Assembly: GCA_021772055.1 (NCBI GenBank) | Contig: JAETNR010000018.1 | Location: 1 to 64,000 of the forward strand | Source: Blautia sp. | GTDB taxonomy: Bacteria; Bacillota; Clostridia; Lachnospirales; Lachnospiraceae | DNA: 64,000 nucleotides | Reading direction: 5' to 3' | Shown here: piece after piece, positions 26,845 to 36,924 of the stretch | How the letters are laid out: every line of letters starts with the position of its first letter | Numbering within the stretch: position 1 is the first letter of the stretch | Position numbers and translations under genes: made by a program | The notes under the pieces: model-generated | What the model was told of the DNA's origin: nothing | Database searches by the model: none | The model's input: the letters and a program-made list of their open reading frames with translations, nothing else

Positions 26845-29280
26845 TTATCCCATATAAACAGTGACGTGATATTCTGTTTTGCCTGCTTCCAATGGAATGA
26901 GGCTGCCTTCCATTTCTTTTCCGTCTACGGAAATCCTGGAAACACCTTTCTGCACACCGTCAGGTTTCTTTACATCAATGTAATAAACTGCGCCCCGGAA
27001 TTTTCGGGTCAACTGGAAATCGCCGAAATCAGAAGGAACACATGGATCGATTCGTAATCCGTCATAGTCTGGCTGAACGCCCAGGATCGCCTGAGATACA
27101 TTGACAAAGGTCCATGCAGCAGTACCGGTGAGCCAGCTGTTCTTCGCTTCGCCGTGATAGAAAGCATCTGCTCCTGCGATCATCTGAGAATAAACGTAAG
27201 GTTCTGTCCTGTGGATCTCACTGATGTTTTCGATATAGGACGGACAGGTTTTCCGGTAAATCTCAAAGGCTCTGTCGCCCCGGCCGATGGTGGTTTCCGC
27301 AATGGAGATCCATGGATTGTTGTGGCAGAAGATACCGGCATTTTCTTTGTATCCCGGAGGATAAGAAGAAATTTCTCCAAGGTTGAGATAATACCGGGTA
27401 TAAGCAGGCTGCAGGATCATGATGCCGTATTTGGTATCCAGACGTTCTTTTACGGAATCCAGCGCTTTTTTGGCAAGCCCTTCCTCTACGCCGATGCCGG
27501 CCATGACACAGAAGCCCTGAGGCTCAATGTAAATCTGGCCTTCCCTGCATTCTTTCGAACCAACCTTTTGGGACTGGGCATCATAAGCACGGAGGAACCA
27601 TTCCCCGTCCCAGCCGGCATCCAGGACTGCCTGGTACATGCTGTCTACGGCATCCAGAGCCTCTTTTTCCAGGTGATCTTTTCCAAGACGGCGGCAGATT
27701 TCTGCAAATTCTTTTCCGTATTTGACGAACATACCTGCAATGAATACAGATTCAGCAACAGGACCTTCGGATGGACCTGTGGTCTGAAAAGGTTCCCCGG
27801 GCTCTTTGGAGAAGCAGTTCAAATTCAGGCAGTCGTTCCAGTCTGCACGGCCGATAAGGGGAAGTTTGTGCGGTCCTAAATGGGTGCAGATATAATGGAA
27901 GGAACGGTACAAATGCTCAAACAGAGGCTGTGCTTTTTCTATCTGATTGTCAAAGGGAACCATTGCATCCAGGATGGAGAAATCGCCGGATTCCTTGATG
28001 TAGGCAGCCACAGCGGCAATGAGCCACAGGGGGTCATCGTTAAATCCGCTTCCGATATCCAAATTTCCTTTTTTGGTCAAAGGCTGATATTGATGATAGG
28101 CGCTTCCGTCCTCAAACTGGGTGGCAGCAATGTCCAGAATCCTTTCTCTTGCACGCTCCGGAATCAGATGAACGAAGCCCAGAAGATCCTGACAGGAATC
28201 CCGGAATCCCATCCCGCGGCCTGTACCGGACTCATAATAGGATGCGGAACGGGACATATTAAAGGTAACCATGCACTGATACTGGTTCCAGATATTTGCC
28301 ATGCGGTTGATATGGCTGTCCATGCTTTTGACGATGTATTTGGAAAGAAGTCCGTCCCAGTATTCATTTAACCTGGCAAAAGCAGCTTCCACCTGCGCTG
28401 AGGAAGAGAAGCGGCTTAAAATATCATGGGCACCGTCCTTGCGGATAATGCCTGGAGCCTCCCATTTCTGATCCTCCGGATTTTCACTGTAGCCCAGCAC
28501 GAATACAAAGTCTTTTTCTTCATCCGGAGCAAGGGTGATATCGATCTGGTGACTTGCAATAGGGTACCATCCGCTGGCAACAGAGCCGCGGCATTTTTTC
28601 TCTTTGACTGCTTCCGGGAAAGCGTTTCCGTTGTTGTAGCCAAGGAAAATATCACGGCTTGTGTCAAAGCCATCCACAGGGGTATTTACGCTGAAAAAGC
28701 TGTAGTGCTTTCTGCGTTCACGGTATTCGGTCTTGTGGTAAATGGTGCTGCCTTCGATTTCTACCTCACCAATGCTTAAGTTACGCTGGAAGTTGTTCAT
28801 ATCGTCTACCGCATTCCAGAGACAGAATTCTACATAGGAGAAAAGGGAAATGCTTTTCGTCTCTGCAGAAGTATTTTTCAGTTTTAAGTGATTGATTTCG
28901 CATGTAGTGTCTACCGGAACAAAAGCCAGCAGATCTGCATGAAGTCCATTTTTGGAAGAACAGAAGCGGCTGTATCCGAGACCGTGACGACATTCATAAG
29001 AATCTACTTCTGTCTTGGACGGCATGGTTCCGGGATTCCAGATTGTACCGTTGTCGTTTATATAGTAGTATTTTCCATTGGAATCCAGCGGAATAGAGTT
29101 ATAGCGGTAACGGGTGATGCGCAGAAGCTTGGCATCTTTGTAAAAGCTATATCCGCCGCAGGTATTGGAAATCAGAGTAAAAAAGTCCTGCGTTCCTAAA
29201 TAATTGATCCAAGGAAGGGGAGTATTAGGAGTAGTGATCACATATTCTTTTGCTGTATCATCAAAATGACCGAAGTTCAT
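26845..29280 (-). CDS. Cellobiose phosphorylase (GH94)
   Basis: 811 residues from the ATG at 29280, which follows CAGGAGG; the longer open frame would only add leader sequence. The length equals known clostridial cellobiose phosphorylases. The N-terminal sandwich has [13 protein letters not shown]-like sequence ([19 protein letters not shown]). The catalytic (alpha/alpha)6 barrel has [18 protein letters not shown], and [17 protein letters not shown], where the motif Asp is the general acid. It splits cellobiose with phosphate into glucose 1-phosphate and glucose in the cytoplasm. It is divergent from lacI and a sugar ABC importer, which fits cello-oligosaccharide uptake. Confidence 0.9.
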   Translation of the reverse strand: MNFGHFDDTAKEYVITTPNTPLPWINYLGTQDFFTLISNTCGGYSFYKDAKLLRITRYRYNSIPLDSNGKYYYINDNGTIWNPGTMPSKTEVDSYECRHGLGYSRFCSSKNGLHADLLAFVPVDTTCEINHLKLKNTSAETKSISLFSYVEFCLWNAVDDMNNFQRNLSIGEVEIEGSTIYHKTEYRERRKHYSFFSVNTPVDGFDTSRDIFLGYNNGNAFPEAVKEKKCRGSVASGWYPIASHQIDITLAPDEEKDFVFVLGYSENPEDQKWEAPGIIRKDGAHDILSRFSSSAQVEAAFARLNEYWDGLLSKYIVKSMDSHINRMANIWNQYQCMVTFNMSRSASYYESGTGRGMGFRDSCQDLLGFVHLIPERARERILDIAATQFEDGSAYHQYQPLTKKGNLDIGSGFNDDPLWLIAAVAAYIKESGDFSILDAMVPFDNQIEKAQPLFEHLYRSFHYICTHLGPHKLPLIGRADWNDCLNLNCFSKEPGEPFQTTGPSEGPVAESVFIAGMFVKYGKEFAEICRRLGKDHLEKEALDAVDSMYQAVLDAGWDGEWFLRAYDAQSQKVGSKECREGQIYIEPQGFCVMAGIGVEEGLAKKALDSVKERLDTKYGIMILQPAYTRYYLNLGEISSYPPGYKENAGIFCHNNPWISIAETTIGRGDRAFEIYRKTCPSYIENISEIHRTEPYVYSQMIAGADAFYHGEAKNSWLTGTAAWTFVNVSQAILGVQPDYDGLRIDPCVPSDFGDFQLTRKFRGAVYYIDVKKPDGVQKGVSRISVDGKEMEGSLIPLEAGKTEYHVTVYMG

Positions 29281-29345
29281 AGCGTAACCTCCTGAATTGT
29301 TGTATAATAAAATGGTAATCTGGGAAAATACAGAAAACTTATATA

Positions 29346-29355
29346 ACGAAAACGA
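29346..29355. promoter_or_regulatory. Candidate LacI-family operator (phosphorylase side)
   Basis: ACGAAAACGA lies in the leader of the minus-strand phosphorylase gene, about 56 nt downstream of its -10 box. The same 10-mer occurs at 29726-29735 beside the lacI promoter. Confidence 0.5.
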
Positions 29356-29410
29356 ATGAGTTAAGATAAAACAAAAGGAAAGTGAGTAAACGAAGCATCT
29401 GCTTGCACAT

Positions 29411-29439
29411 AGTATATAGGAAAAAAAGCGAAAAATCAA
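29411..29439 (-). promoter_or_regulatory. Promoter of cellobiose phosphorylase
   Basis: On the minus strand, TTGATT (29439-29434), a 17-nt spacer and TATACT (29416-29411). It is the only good sigma-A match upstream of the gene and leaves a leader of about 125 nt. Confidence 0.75.
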
Positions 29440-29561
29440 TAATTAATTCTTATATTTATTAAGGAAAAAATGAACGACAGAGAGAAAAAACAAAAAAGTA
29501 TGACCGCTTTTCTGCGGCTATGGCGGTACAGAAAATCCTCCTGCGAAAATGTTTAGATATG

Positions 29562-29581
29562 TTTACGAAAAGTTTCGTAAA
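29562..29581. promoter_or_regulatory. Perfect palindrome, candidate LacI-family operator
   Basis: TTTACGAAA-AG-TTTCGTAAA is a 9+2+9 inverted repeat (the central AG is the only asymmetry) in the middle of the 493-bp divergent region. It shares the ACGAAA half-site with the two flanking 10-mers at 29346 and 29726. Apart from the promoters and these sites I see nothing else in this intergenic region. Confidence 0.55.
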
Positions 29582-29690
29582 ATAATAGAAAATTTCCACG
29601 CCTAAGATGTTAAAATAGAAAAAAGGGACAATATGGTTTTGTGCATTTAATCCAAAATATCCAAAATGCATAAAAAAGTGAAAAAAATAC

Positions 29691-29719
29691 TTGATTTTTT
29701 GTGCGGAAAAGGATAAGAT
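29691..29719 (+). promoter_or_regulatory. Promoter of lacI-type gene
   Basis: TTGATT (29691-29696), 17-nt spacer, TAAGAT (29714-29719), 55 nt before the start codon. The -35 box and spacing match the divergent phosphorylase promoter. Confidence 0.7.
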
Positions 29720-29725
29720 AAAACT

Positions 29726-29735
29726 ACGAAAACGA
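29726..29735. promoter_or_regulatory. Candidate LacI-family operator (regulator side)
   Basis: ACGAAAACGA, followed by TTT, lies at the likely transcription start of the regulator gene. Binding here would block transcription, suggesting autorepression. Confidence 0.5.
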
Positions 29736-29773
29736 TTTAGAAAAGACAAATAAAGAAAGAGTGAGGCAGGCTT

Positions 29774-30790
29774 ATGGTTTCCATGAAAGAAATTGCCAAA
29801 AAATGCAATGTTTCCATAGCCAGCGTCAGCAAAGCTTTAAATGGATACTCAGACATTGGAGAAGAGACCAGAAACTACATAGTAAAGACAGCATCTGAAA
29901 TGGGATATCTTCCGAATTCTTCTGCAAGATCCCTGAAAACAAAACGAAGCCACAATCTAGGAGTCCTTTTTATGGATGAGGCTATGAGCGGCTTGACACA
30001 TGATTTTTTTAGTCCTGTGTTGGAAAGTTTTAAGAGAACTGCAGAAGAGAAAGGGTATGATATTACTTTTGCCAGCGGAAATATTTCAGGTCAGAAGATG
30101 AGCTACTATGAGCACTGCCGTTTTCGAGGTGTAGATGGTGTGGTAGTTGCCTGTGTGGATTTCTATTCAGAAGAAGTACAGGAACTGGTCAGGTCAGAAC
30201 TTCCCGTAGTAACTATTGACCATGTGTTTGATGGAAGAATCGCTGTCGTATCTAATAATGTCCAGGGAATGGAGGAACTTGTTTCCTATATATATAGTAT
30301 GGGACACAGAAAGATCGCTTACATTCACGGAGAGGATTCGTCGGTAACCAGAAGCCGTCTGAATACATTTTATAGAACACTTCAGAGAGAAGGGCTGGAG
30401 ATTCCGGATGATTATATGCCTATGGTTCCGTACAGAGATGCCGATGCGGCTGCTCTGGCCACCGGGCAGCTTCTGGAATTGAAAAACCCGCCGACCTGTA
30501 TTTTGTATCCGGATGATTTTTCAGCCTTGGGAGGAATTAATGAAATCCGGGAAAGAGGGCTTAGGATTCCCCAGGATATTTCCATTGCCGGATATGACGG
30601 AATTACGGTTGCAAGAGTTCTTGAGCCGAAGCTGACCACAATTTGCCAGGATACAGCGGCTATTGGAAGGATTGCAGCAGAGAAACTGGTGGATTTAATC
30701 GAAAATCCCAAAACCACACTGATTGATAAATTTACAGTAAACGGTACCCTTTTTAAAGGTGCTTCTGTAAAGAAGATCGATCCACGATAG
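29774..30790 (+). CDS. LacI-family transcriptional regulator
   Basis: 338 residues. The N-terminal DNA-binding domain reads MKEIAKKCNVSIASVSKALN with hinge helix NSSARSLKTKRSHNLG. The periplasmic-binding-like effector domain follows (NLGVLFMDEAMSGLTHDFFS through GYDGITVARVLEPKLTTI). It lies between cellobiose phosphorylase (divergent) and the ABC importer (same direction, 75 nt downstream), so it probably represses both until a cello-oligosaccharide-type inducer is present. Confidence 0.92.
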   Translation: MVSMKEIAKKCNVSIASVSKALNGYSDIGEETRNYIVKTASEMGYLPNSSARSLKTKRSHNLGVLFMDEAMSGLTHDFFSPVLESFKRTAEEKGYDITFASGNISGQKMSYYEHCRFRGVDGVVVACVDFYSEEVQELVRSELPVVTIDHVFDGRIAVVSNNVQGMEELVSYIYSMGHRKIAYIHGEDSSVTRSRLNTFYRTLQREGLEIPDDYMPMVPYRDADAAALATGQLLELKNPPTCILYPDDFSALGGINEIRERGLRIPQDISIAGYDGITVARVLEPKLTTICQDTAAIGRIAAEKLVDLIENPKTTLIDKFTVNGTLFKGASVKKIDPR

Positions 30791-30828
30791 GCATTTCTAT
30801 TACACTAGCTGTAATATGAGATAAATGC
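30791..30828 (+). repeat. Inverted repeat between regulator and binding-protein genes
   Basis: ATTACA-CTAGC-TGTAAT forms an inner 6-bp stem, bracketed by GCATTT and AAATGC. It could be a weak attenuator or an operator. No separate promoter is obvious after it. Confidence 0.45.
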
Positions 30829-30865
30829 ACTTGCAAAAAGCATAATTTTAAGGAGGTAGCATCAA

Positions 30866-32206
30866 ATGAAGAAAAAAATGATCAGTGCTGTATTGACAGC
30901 AGCCATGTTGGCAGGAATGACAGTAGGTAGTGTATTACCGGTATCTGCAGAAGAAGCAGCAGAAGGAAAAGTATTTAATATTTACTGCTGGAATGAAGAA
31001 TTTAAGAGCCGTATTACAGATCACTATCCGGGATATGAGGAAGTTGACGCTACACATGGTAAGATTGGTGATGTAGATGTTGTTTGGAACATTACTCCGA
31101 ATGATGACAATGCATACCAGAATAATCTGGATGAAAAACTTCTTGCTCAGGCAGATGCTGCAGCAGATGACAAGATTGACCTGTTCCTGATTGAAGCAGA
31201 CTATGCTTTGAAATATGTTGATACAGAGTATACTATGAGTGTGGAAGATCTTGGGGTTACCGCTGATGACCTTGCTCAGCAGTTTGGTTATACACAGGAT
31301 ATCGTAACAGATTCCAACGGCGTTCTCAAAGGTGTATCATGGCAGGGCTGCCCAGGACTTTTGATCTACAATCGTGAAATTGCAAAAGAAGTTCTTGGAT
31401 CTGATGATCCTGCAGAAGTACAGAAAGCAGTAGCTGACTGGGATACCTTCAGCGCAACGGCAGCAACCATGAAAGAAAAAGGATACTTTATGACATCTAC
31501 AGTAAATGATGCATATCGTGTATTCTCCAATAACGTAACAAGCAAATGGGTAGACGGAACAACGATTAATGTTGATGAAAATCTGAAAGCATGGGTTGAC
31601 ATGTCTAAGGCAATGGTAGATGCAGGCCAGACCAACACCTACGAACTGTGGAGTGATGACTGGAGCAAAGGCTTCTATCCGGACGGCAAGGTATTCTGCT
31701 ACTTTGGACCGGCTTGGTTCTATGATTTCTCTATGGCAGGAGATACCGAAGGCTCTATCGCTAACCAGGGCGGATGGGCAACAACCGAAGGTCCTCAGGG
31801 CTTCTTCTGGGGCGGCACATGGCTTTGCGGTGCAGCAGGAACAGACAATGCTTCTCTTGTAAAAGATATCATGCTTCAGATGACCTGCAATGCAGACGTT
31901 ATGACAGAAATCGCAAAAGCTGACGGCGACTTCGTAAACAACAAAGGCGCTATGGAAGCTCTTGCAACAGATGAAAGCTTCGGCGATGCAATCCTTGGCG
32001 GACAGAACCCGATCGAGAAATTCCTTGCAGGAATCGATTCCATCGATCTGAGCAACCTTTCCAACTATGACCAGGGCTGCAACGAAGAGTTCCAGGCAGC
32101 TATGAAGAACTACTTCGAAGGAAATGCTACTTATGAAGAAGCATTAGAGCAGTTCTACACAGCAGTTATCGAGAAATATCCGGAACTGACAAAACCTGAA
32201 GCATAA
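30866..32206 (+). CDS. Carbohydrate ABC transporter substrate-binding protein (probably cello-oligosaccharide)
   Basis: 446 residues after AAGGAGG. The signal peptide MKKKMISAVLTAAMLAGMTV ends near VSA-EE, again without a lipobox cysteine. The mature protein starts VFNIYCWNEEFKSRI and has the aromatic-rich pocket sequences of oligosaccharide binders (SWQGCPGLLIYNREIAKEVL, FGPAWFYDFSM, FFWGGTWLCGA). The neighbouring GH94 gene suggests cellobiose or longer cellodextrins as ligand. Codon choice is strongly biased and regular, suggesting high expression. Confidence 0.88.
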   Translation: MKKKMISAVLTAAMLAGMTVGSVLPVSAEEAAEGKVFNIYCWNEEFKSRITDHYPGYEEVDATHGKIGDVDVVWNITPNDDNAYQNNLDEKLLAQADAAADDKIDLFLIEADYALKYVDTEYTMSVEDLGVTADDLAQQFGYTQDIVTDSNGVLKGVSWQGCPGLLIYNREIAKEVLGSDDPAEVQKAVADWDTFSATAATMKEKGYFMTSTVNDAYRVFSNNVTSKWVDGTTINVDENLKAWVDMSKAMVDAGQTNTYELWSDDWSKGFYPDGKVFCYFGPAWFYDFSMAGDTEGSIANQGGWATTEGPQGFFWGGTWLCGAAGTDNASLVKDIMLQMTCNADVMTEIAKADGDFVNNKGAMEALATDESFGDAILGGQNPIEKFLAGIDSIDLSNLSNYDQGCNEEFQAAMKNYFEGNATYEEALEQFYTAVIEKYPELTKPEA

Positions 32207-32243
32207 TCTTGTACATGGATTATTGCCAGAACCAGTAATTTGG

Positions 32244-32271
32244 CGCCATGCCTGCCTAGGCAGGCATGGCG
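32244..32271 (+). terminator. Perfect intercistronic hairpin after the binding-protein gene
   Basis: CGCCATGCCTGCC-TA-GGCAGGCATGGCG is a perfect 13-bp stem inside a 213-nt gap between binding protein and permease. It lacks a strong T-run, so a stabilising or partial-termination role is more likely than a full stop. Confidence 0.7.
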
Positions 32272-32419
32272 TTCATTTCGCGATCTCGATATGTAGGGCT
32301 GGCATCAGTTTTTTACATTTCATAGAATTGTGAAGTTTAAAGATTTGCTGCGAACTTTGCATAGCTTGGAAGCGGTAGACTGCGTATGCAGCGGTTATTA
32401 AGAAAGGAGGAGACTGCTT

Positions 32420-33334
32420 ATGAATCAGAAGATGAACAATAGAAAAGCAGTTAGTTATAATAAGTGGGGATACATATTTCTGATTCCCTTTGTTGTAGTA
32501 TACGTTATTTTTCAGTTAGTTCCGCTTATTACAACCATATATAACAGCTTTTTCGAAAATTATCGTTCCGGTCTTACCCAGATTGGGCCTAATTTTATTG
32601 GCCTGCAAAATTATAAGGCTCTTTTGTCACAGGGGGATTTGCTGACCTATTTCCAGAATACCATGATTATGTGGATTATGGGATTTGTTCCCCAGATTAT
32701 TGTTTCTCTTTTGCTTGGAGCATGGTTTTCAGATCCGCAGCTTAGATTAAAATTTACCAACTTCTTTAAAACAGTCATTTACCTGCCGAACCTGATCATG
32801 GCTTCTGCGTTTGCAATGTTGTTTTTTACGCTGTTCTCTGACAGCGGTCCGATGAATTCCATTCTGATGAATCTTGGAATTTTAAATCAGCCATTTAAAT
32901 TCCTCTCCAATACCTGGAGTGCAAGATCCCTGGTGGCGATGATGAATTTCCTGATGTGGTTTGGAAATACCACTATTTTGCTGATGGCAGGTATGCTGGG
33001 AATCGATACTGCGCTGTTTGAAGCAGCCGAAGTGGACGGAGCAACTTCTACGCAGATATTCTTTAAGATTACGCTGCCTCTCTTAAGACCGATTCTGATT
33101 TATGTGATGGTTACATCCCTGATCGGCGGCCTGCAGATGTTCGATGTTCCTCAGATTTTGACCAATGGCTCCGGTGATCCTATGAGATCTACCATGACGC
33201 TGATCATGTATTTGAATAAGCATTTGTTCAGCAAGAACTATGGTATGGCAGGTGCACTTTCCGTATTAATGTTTATTGTAACCGGTGCACTGAGCCTGCT
33301 GATCTTTAAGTTTACAAATTCTGAGAACGAGTAG
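32420..33334 (+). CDS. Carbohydrate ABC transporter permease (MalF-like)
   Basis: 304 residues after AAGGAGGAG. Six membrane helices; the first is IFLIPFVVVYVIFQLVPLIT. The EAA loop is ALFEAAEVDGATSTQIFFKI. It follows the hairpin and long gap after the binding-protein gene, and is coupled to the next permease (13-nt gap). Confidence 0.93.
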   Translation: MNQKMNNRKAVSYNKWGYIFLIPFVVVYVIFQLVPLITTIYNSFFENYRSGLTQIGPNFIGLQNYKALLSQGDLLTYFQNTMIMWIMGFVPQIIVSLLLGAWFSDPQLRLKFTNFFKTVIYLPNLIMASAFAMLFFTLFSDSGPMNSILMNLGILNQPFKFLSNTWSARSLVAMMNFLMWFGNTTILLMAGMLGIDTALFEAAEVDGATSTQIFFKITLPLLRPILIYVMVTSLIGGLQMFDVPQILTNGSGDPMRSTMTLIMYLNKHLFSKNYGMAGALSVLMFIVTGALSLLIFKFTNSENE

Positions 33335-33347
33335 GAGGCGGACAGAT

Positions 33348-34202
33348 ATGAAGAATAAAAAAGCAAAAGGTCTTGGTATCGGTCCAAGAAGGGTAATCGC
33401 ATATGTAGTACTGGTATTCATGGTATTCCTGTGTTTGTTCTGGTTTTACGTCCTGTTTGTAAACTCCACAAGATCTAATGGAGAATTGACAAAAGGATTT
33501 TCGCCCATACCAAGTGATCATTTTATTACAAACTGGAAAAACCTGATGGCAGGAACACTTCCTGTATGGAGCGGTCTTATCAACAGTGCAATTGTTGCAT
33601 GCTTAAGCGCTCTGCTCAGCACTTATTTTTCTACAATGACTGCTTATGCGATCCATGCATATAATTTCCGGTTTAAAAACGCGATGTTTACTTTTATCCT
33701 GATGGTAATGATGATTCCTACCCAGGTTACAGCCCTTGGTTTTGTTCAGTTGGTAACAAAACTGAAACTGGAGGATTCCTTTATTCCGCTGGTGGTTCCT
33801 ACCATTGCTGCTCCCATTACCTTCTACTATCTGAAGCAGTATATGCAGAGCAACCTTCCTCTTTCTCTGGTAGAGGCAGCGAGAATTGACGGTTCCGGTG
33901 AACTGCATACCTTTAACCGGATCGTACTTCCTCTGATGAAGCCGGCGATCGCAGTGCAGATGATTTTTACCTTTGTATCAAGCTGGAATAATTACTTTAT
34001 TCCTGCCTTGGTTCTTCATAAGGATAATAAGAAAACACTGCCGATCTTGATCGCACAGCTTCGTTCCGCAGACTTCCTGAAGTTTGATATGGGTCAGGTT
34101 TATATCATGATCGTATTCTCTATTCTTCCGGTTATCGTGGTATATCTTTTCTTATCCAGAAGTATCGTCGGCGGCGTTGCAGCAGGCGGTGTAAAGGGCT
34201 GA
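33348..34202 (+). CDS. Carbohydrate ABC transporter permease (MalG-like)
   Basis: 284 residues after TAGGAGG. Six membrane helices; the EAA loop is LSLVEAARIDGSGELHTFNR, and the C-terminus GGVAAGGVKG is usual for this subfamily. It completes an importer lacking an ATPase gene; a shared MsmX-like ATPase elsewhere is expected. A terminator follows at 34239. Confidence 0.93.
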   Translation: MKNKKAKGLGIGPRRVIAYVVLVFMVFLCLFWFYVLFVNSTRSNGELTKGFSPIPSDHFITNWKNLMAGTLPVWSGLINSAIVACLSALLSTYFSTMTAYAIHAYNFRFKNAMFTFILMVMMIPTQVTALGFVQLVTKLKLEDSFIPLVVPTIAAPITFYYLKQYMQSNLPLSLVEAARIDGSGELHTFNRIVLPLMKPAIAVQMIFTFVSSWNNYFIPALVLHKDNKKTLPILIAQLRSADFLKFDMGQVYIMIVFSILPVIVVYLFLSRSIVGGVAAGGVKG

Positions 34203-34238
34203 TTGCTTTTTTGCAAGGCATGAAATAATGATTACAAA

Positions 34239-34286
34239 CAGAAAAGCTCCGCATAAGATTTAAAAAATCTGTGCGGGGCTTTTCTG
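34239..34286 (+). terminator. Terminator of the cellobiose importer operon
   Basis: CAGAAAAGC (34239 on) pairs with GCTTTTCTG, and inner arms CCGCA / TGCGG extend the stem, with minor bulges and an A-rich loop. T-rich sequence lies on the 3' arm. Confidence 0.75.
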
Positions 34287-34358
34287 TTGGAAAAAAGGGT
34301 GATATAATAGTGAAAACATTGAATTTGCACAGAAGAAGTGCAGGGGGAAAGACAAAAG

Positions 34359-35027
34359 ATGGGGTATCAGGAGATCATTATTTTTATTATGGAGATGTTG
34401 GGAACCGTGGCTTTTGCAGCCTCGGGTGCCATGGTGGGCGTTGGAAGAGGAATGGATATTTTTGGCGTCTGTGTGCTGGGAGTGGTGACTTCCGTGGGAG
34501 GTGGGATGACCAGAGACATTATTCTGGGAATTACTCCGCCGGGGGTATTCCAGAATCCTATTTATGCGGCTGTGGCTACGCTTACTTCCTGTATTGTATT
34601 TGGAGTCTTATATACCAAAAAAGAACTTCTGGAGGGACATTTCAGAGAAACCTATGACAGAGCCATGCTTGTGATGGACTCCATCGGACTGGGAATCTTT
34701 ACGGTGGTGGGGGTGAATACGGGAATCGGACAGGGATACCTGGACAACACCTTCCTGCTGGTTTTTCTGGGAACCATTACGGGCGTAGGAGGCGGCCTGC
34801 TGCGTGATATGATGGCAGGGGTTCCGCCCTATATATTTGTCCGGCATATCTATGCGTGTGCCTCTATTGTGGGGGCAATTTCCTGTGTGCATATCTACCG
34901 GAATTTTGGGGCAGTTGAGGCAATGGTAGTGTCCTCCGCAGTTGTGGTGCTGATCCGCTATCTGGCTGCACATTACCATTGGAATCTTCCAAGGCTGGAT
35001 GAAAAGAAACGGCCGGGCGGCTGCTGA
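34359..35027 (+). CDS. TRIC-type cation channel family protein (UPF0126, YicG-like)
   Basis: 222 residues from the ATG at 34359, 12 nt after AGGGGG. Two repeats of three membrane helices each carry the glycine-rich family motif: SVGGGMTRDIILG in the first and GVGGGLLRDMMAG in the second. Bacterial TRIC relatives form trimeric cation channels; the prokaryotic role is unclear. It stands alone between two terminators. Confidence 0.85.
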   Translation: MGYQEIIIFIMEMLGTVAFAASGAMVGVGRGMDIFGVCVLGVVTSVGGGMTRDIILGITPPGVFQNPIYAAVATLTSCIVFGVLYTKKELLEGHFRETYDRAMLVMDSIGLGIFTVVGVNTGIGQGYLDNTFLLVFLGTITGVGGGLLRDMMAGVPPYIFVRHIYACASIVGAISCVHIYRNFGAVEAMVVSSAVVVLIRYLAAHYHWNLPRLDEKKRPGGC

Positions 35028-35045
35028 ATATAGCTCCTATCCAAT

Positions 35046-35083
35046 AAAAAGAGAGACAGAAGATTTCTTCCGTCTCTCTTTTT
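35046..35083 (+). terminator. Bidirectional terminator
   Basis: AAAAAGAGAGAC pairs with GTCTCTCTTTTT, and the stem continues inward with one mismatch. It serves both the TRIC gene and the convergent amt gene. Confidence 0.85.
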
Positions 35084-35119
35084 GTTACTGTGTGTTTTTT
35101 AGACTACTATGCCGATGTC

Positions 35120-36859
35120 TTAATCAAGGGGATGGGTATCCTGAAGTGCCATGAAACCTTCTTCCCCTGTTCGGATTTTCACTACATTTTCAATATCGTA
35201 TACAAATACCTTGCCGTCTCCGTACTGTCCTGTGTGGAGGATTGCTTTTGCTGTTTCTACCACCTTCTGTACAGGTACCAGGCTGACAACGATCTCAATT
35301 TTGATCTTGGGAAGAAGATTCATATCCATTTCAACGCCACGGTAGAAGGAACGAGCACCCTTCTGAACGCCGCAGCCCATGACGTTTGTGATGGTGATTC
35401 CGGTAACACCGATATCATTCATGGCATGCATAAATTCTTCCAGCTTGCTCTGGCGGGTGATGATGACGACTTTTGTAAGCTTGTGAACCCCTTCTTTCGG
35501 AATCTCCGGGATAAATTCTGCAGGAGCAGAGGCAGCAGCATAAGTATCGGAAACCGGAGCTGACTTGGCAACACCCATAGGAGTGGGGACGGTTGTCATG
35601 GTATCGTGAACTACAAAACCGTCATATGCACTGGTAAGACCATGTTCTTTGCCGTCCAGACCTGCGATTTCTTCTTCAGGAGCTACGCGAAGCCCGATGG
35701 TATGTTTGATCAGCTGGAAAATGATGGTCATAGTAACAGCTACCCATGCGATGGTGATGATCATGCCAAGAAACTGTACGCCAAAGCCGTGGAAGCCGCC
35801 TCCAACCAGAAGACCTTTCCATCCGGTGCCGGTTCCGTCTGAAAAGAGCCCTGTTGCAAGCGTACCAAAAGCACCGTTTAAGCCGTGAACACCTACGGCA
35901 CCTACAGGATCATCTACTTTCAGAACTTTATCAATAAATTCAATACCAAATACCACGATAAATCCGGAAAGAATACCGATTACTGCAGCGGAAGCAGGAG
36001 AGACCGTGTCACAGCCCGCGGTAATGGCAACCAGGCCGGCGAGAGAACCGTTCAGGGACATGGAGACATCCGGCTTTTTGTAACGGATCCATGTGATGGC
36101 CATCACCGTTACAGTGGCAACAGCAGCGGCCAGGTTGGTGGTAACGAAGATTTTTCCGGCGCTTACAATGGCATCTCCCTCCATACTTACGGTAGAAGCA
36201 CCGTTAAACCCAAACCAGCAGAACCAGAGGATGAAAACTCCTAAAGCGCCTACAGTCAGGTTATGGCCGGGAATTGCTTTTGATTTGCCGTCTTTGGTGT
36301 ATTTGCCGATACGGGATCCAAGAACAATCGCACCGATAAAGGCTGCAACGCCGCCTACCATATGGACTGCACAGGAACCTGCAAAATCGTGAAAGCCCAT
36401 CTGGCTTATAAAACCGCCGCCCCAGATCCAGTGGCCGGATACCGGGTATACGATGAGGCTGATCAAAAAACTGTATACACAGTATGAGGAGAACTTGGTA
36501 CGTTCTGCCATGGCACCGGAGACGATGGTAGCAGAAGTTGCACAAAAAACTGTCTGGAAGATTAAAAATGCCCAGAAAGGAACTCCGTCAGGGAGCATTC
36601 CGCTTCCGTAATTAGCTTCTGATGCCAGACCATGGATTGAGCCGAAAAAGCCGTTTCCTGTACCAAACATGATTCCGAAACCAACGATCCAGAAAGTGGG
36701 TGTTCCGATACAGAAATCCATCAGGTTTTTCATGATAATGTTGCCTGCATTTTTTGCTCTGGTAAATCCGGTTTCTACCATTGCAAAACCCGCCTGCATA
36801 AAGAAGACCAGGGCGGCACCCAGAAGCACCCAGATTGTGTTTACAGATGAAAATTCCAT
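35120..36859 (-). CDS. amt: Ammonium transporter fused to a P-II signalling domain
   Basis: 579 residues after GGGAGGAAAG. Residues 1-400 are an Amt channel with eleven predicted helices and both pore histidines (SCAVHMVGG and [13 protein letters not shown]). A roughly 55-residue Ala/Pro-rich linker follows. Residues 459-579 are a complete P-II (GlnB/GlnK) domain: [20 protein letters not shown], a T-loop region with [17 protein letters not shown], and [23 protein letters not shown] normally binds Amt in trans and blocks it, sensing ATP/ADP and 2-oxoglutarate; here it is tethered. The leader carries an ANTAR-type hexaloop overlapping a terminator. Confidence 0.95.
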   Translation of the reverse strand: MEFSSVNTIWVLLGAALVFFMQAGFAMVETGFTRAKNAGNIIMKNLMDFCIGTPTFWIVGFGIMFGTGNGFFGSIHGLASEANYGSGMLPDGVPFWAFLIFQTVFCATSATIVSGAMAERTKFSSYCVYSFLISLIVYPVSGHWIWGGGFISQMGFHDFAGSCAVHMVGGVAAFIGAIVLGSRIGKYTKDGKSKAIPGHNLTVGALGVFILWFCWFGFNGASTVSMEGDAIVSAGKIFVTTNLAAAVATVTVMAITWIRYKKPDVSMSLNGSLAGLVAITAGCDTVSPASAAVIGILSGFIVVFGIEFIDKVLKVDDPVGAVGVHGLNGAFGTLATGLFSDGTGTGWKGLLVGGGFHGFGVQFLGMIITIAWVAVTMTIIFQLIKHTIGLRVAPEEEIAGLDGKEHGLTSAYDGFVVHDTMTTVPTPMGVAKSAPVSDTYAAASAPAEFIPEIPKEGVHKLTKVVIITRQSKLEEFMHAMNDIGVTGITITNVMGCGVQKGARSFYRGVEMDMNLLPKIKIEIVVSLVPVQKVVETAKAILHTGQYGDGKVFVYDIENVVKIRTGEEGFMALQDTHPLD

Positions 36860-36898
36860 AATACTTTCCTCCCTAAAAAACTAGATTTATCGAAAAAT

Positions 36899-36924
36899 GC
36901 GGAGGACTGATTTTCGTCCTCCGC
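36899..36924 (-). terminator. Leader terminator upstream of amt
   Basis: GCGGAGGAC pairs perfectly with GTCCTCCGC over an 8-nt loop. On the minus strand it is followed by ATTTTT, 40 nt before the amt start. Its 5' arm overlaps the hexaloop hairpin at 36920-36935, so the two cannot form together. Confidence 0.75.

Noticed and set aside
26845-29439. Longer cellobiose phosphorylase start at 29439
   Set aside because: The extra 53 residues lie in the promoter and leader region. The ATG at 29280 has a CAGGAGG site and matches family length.
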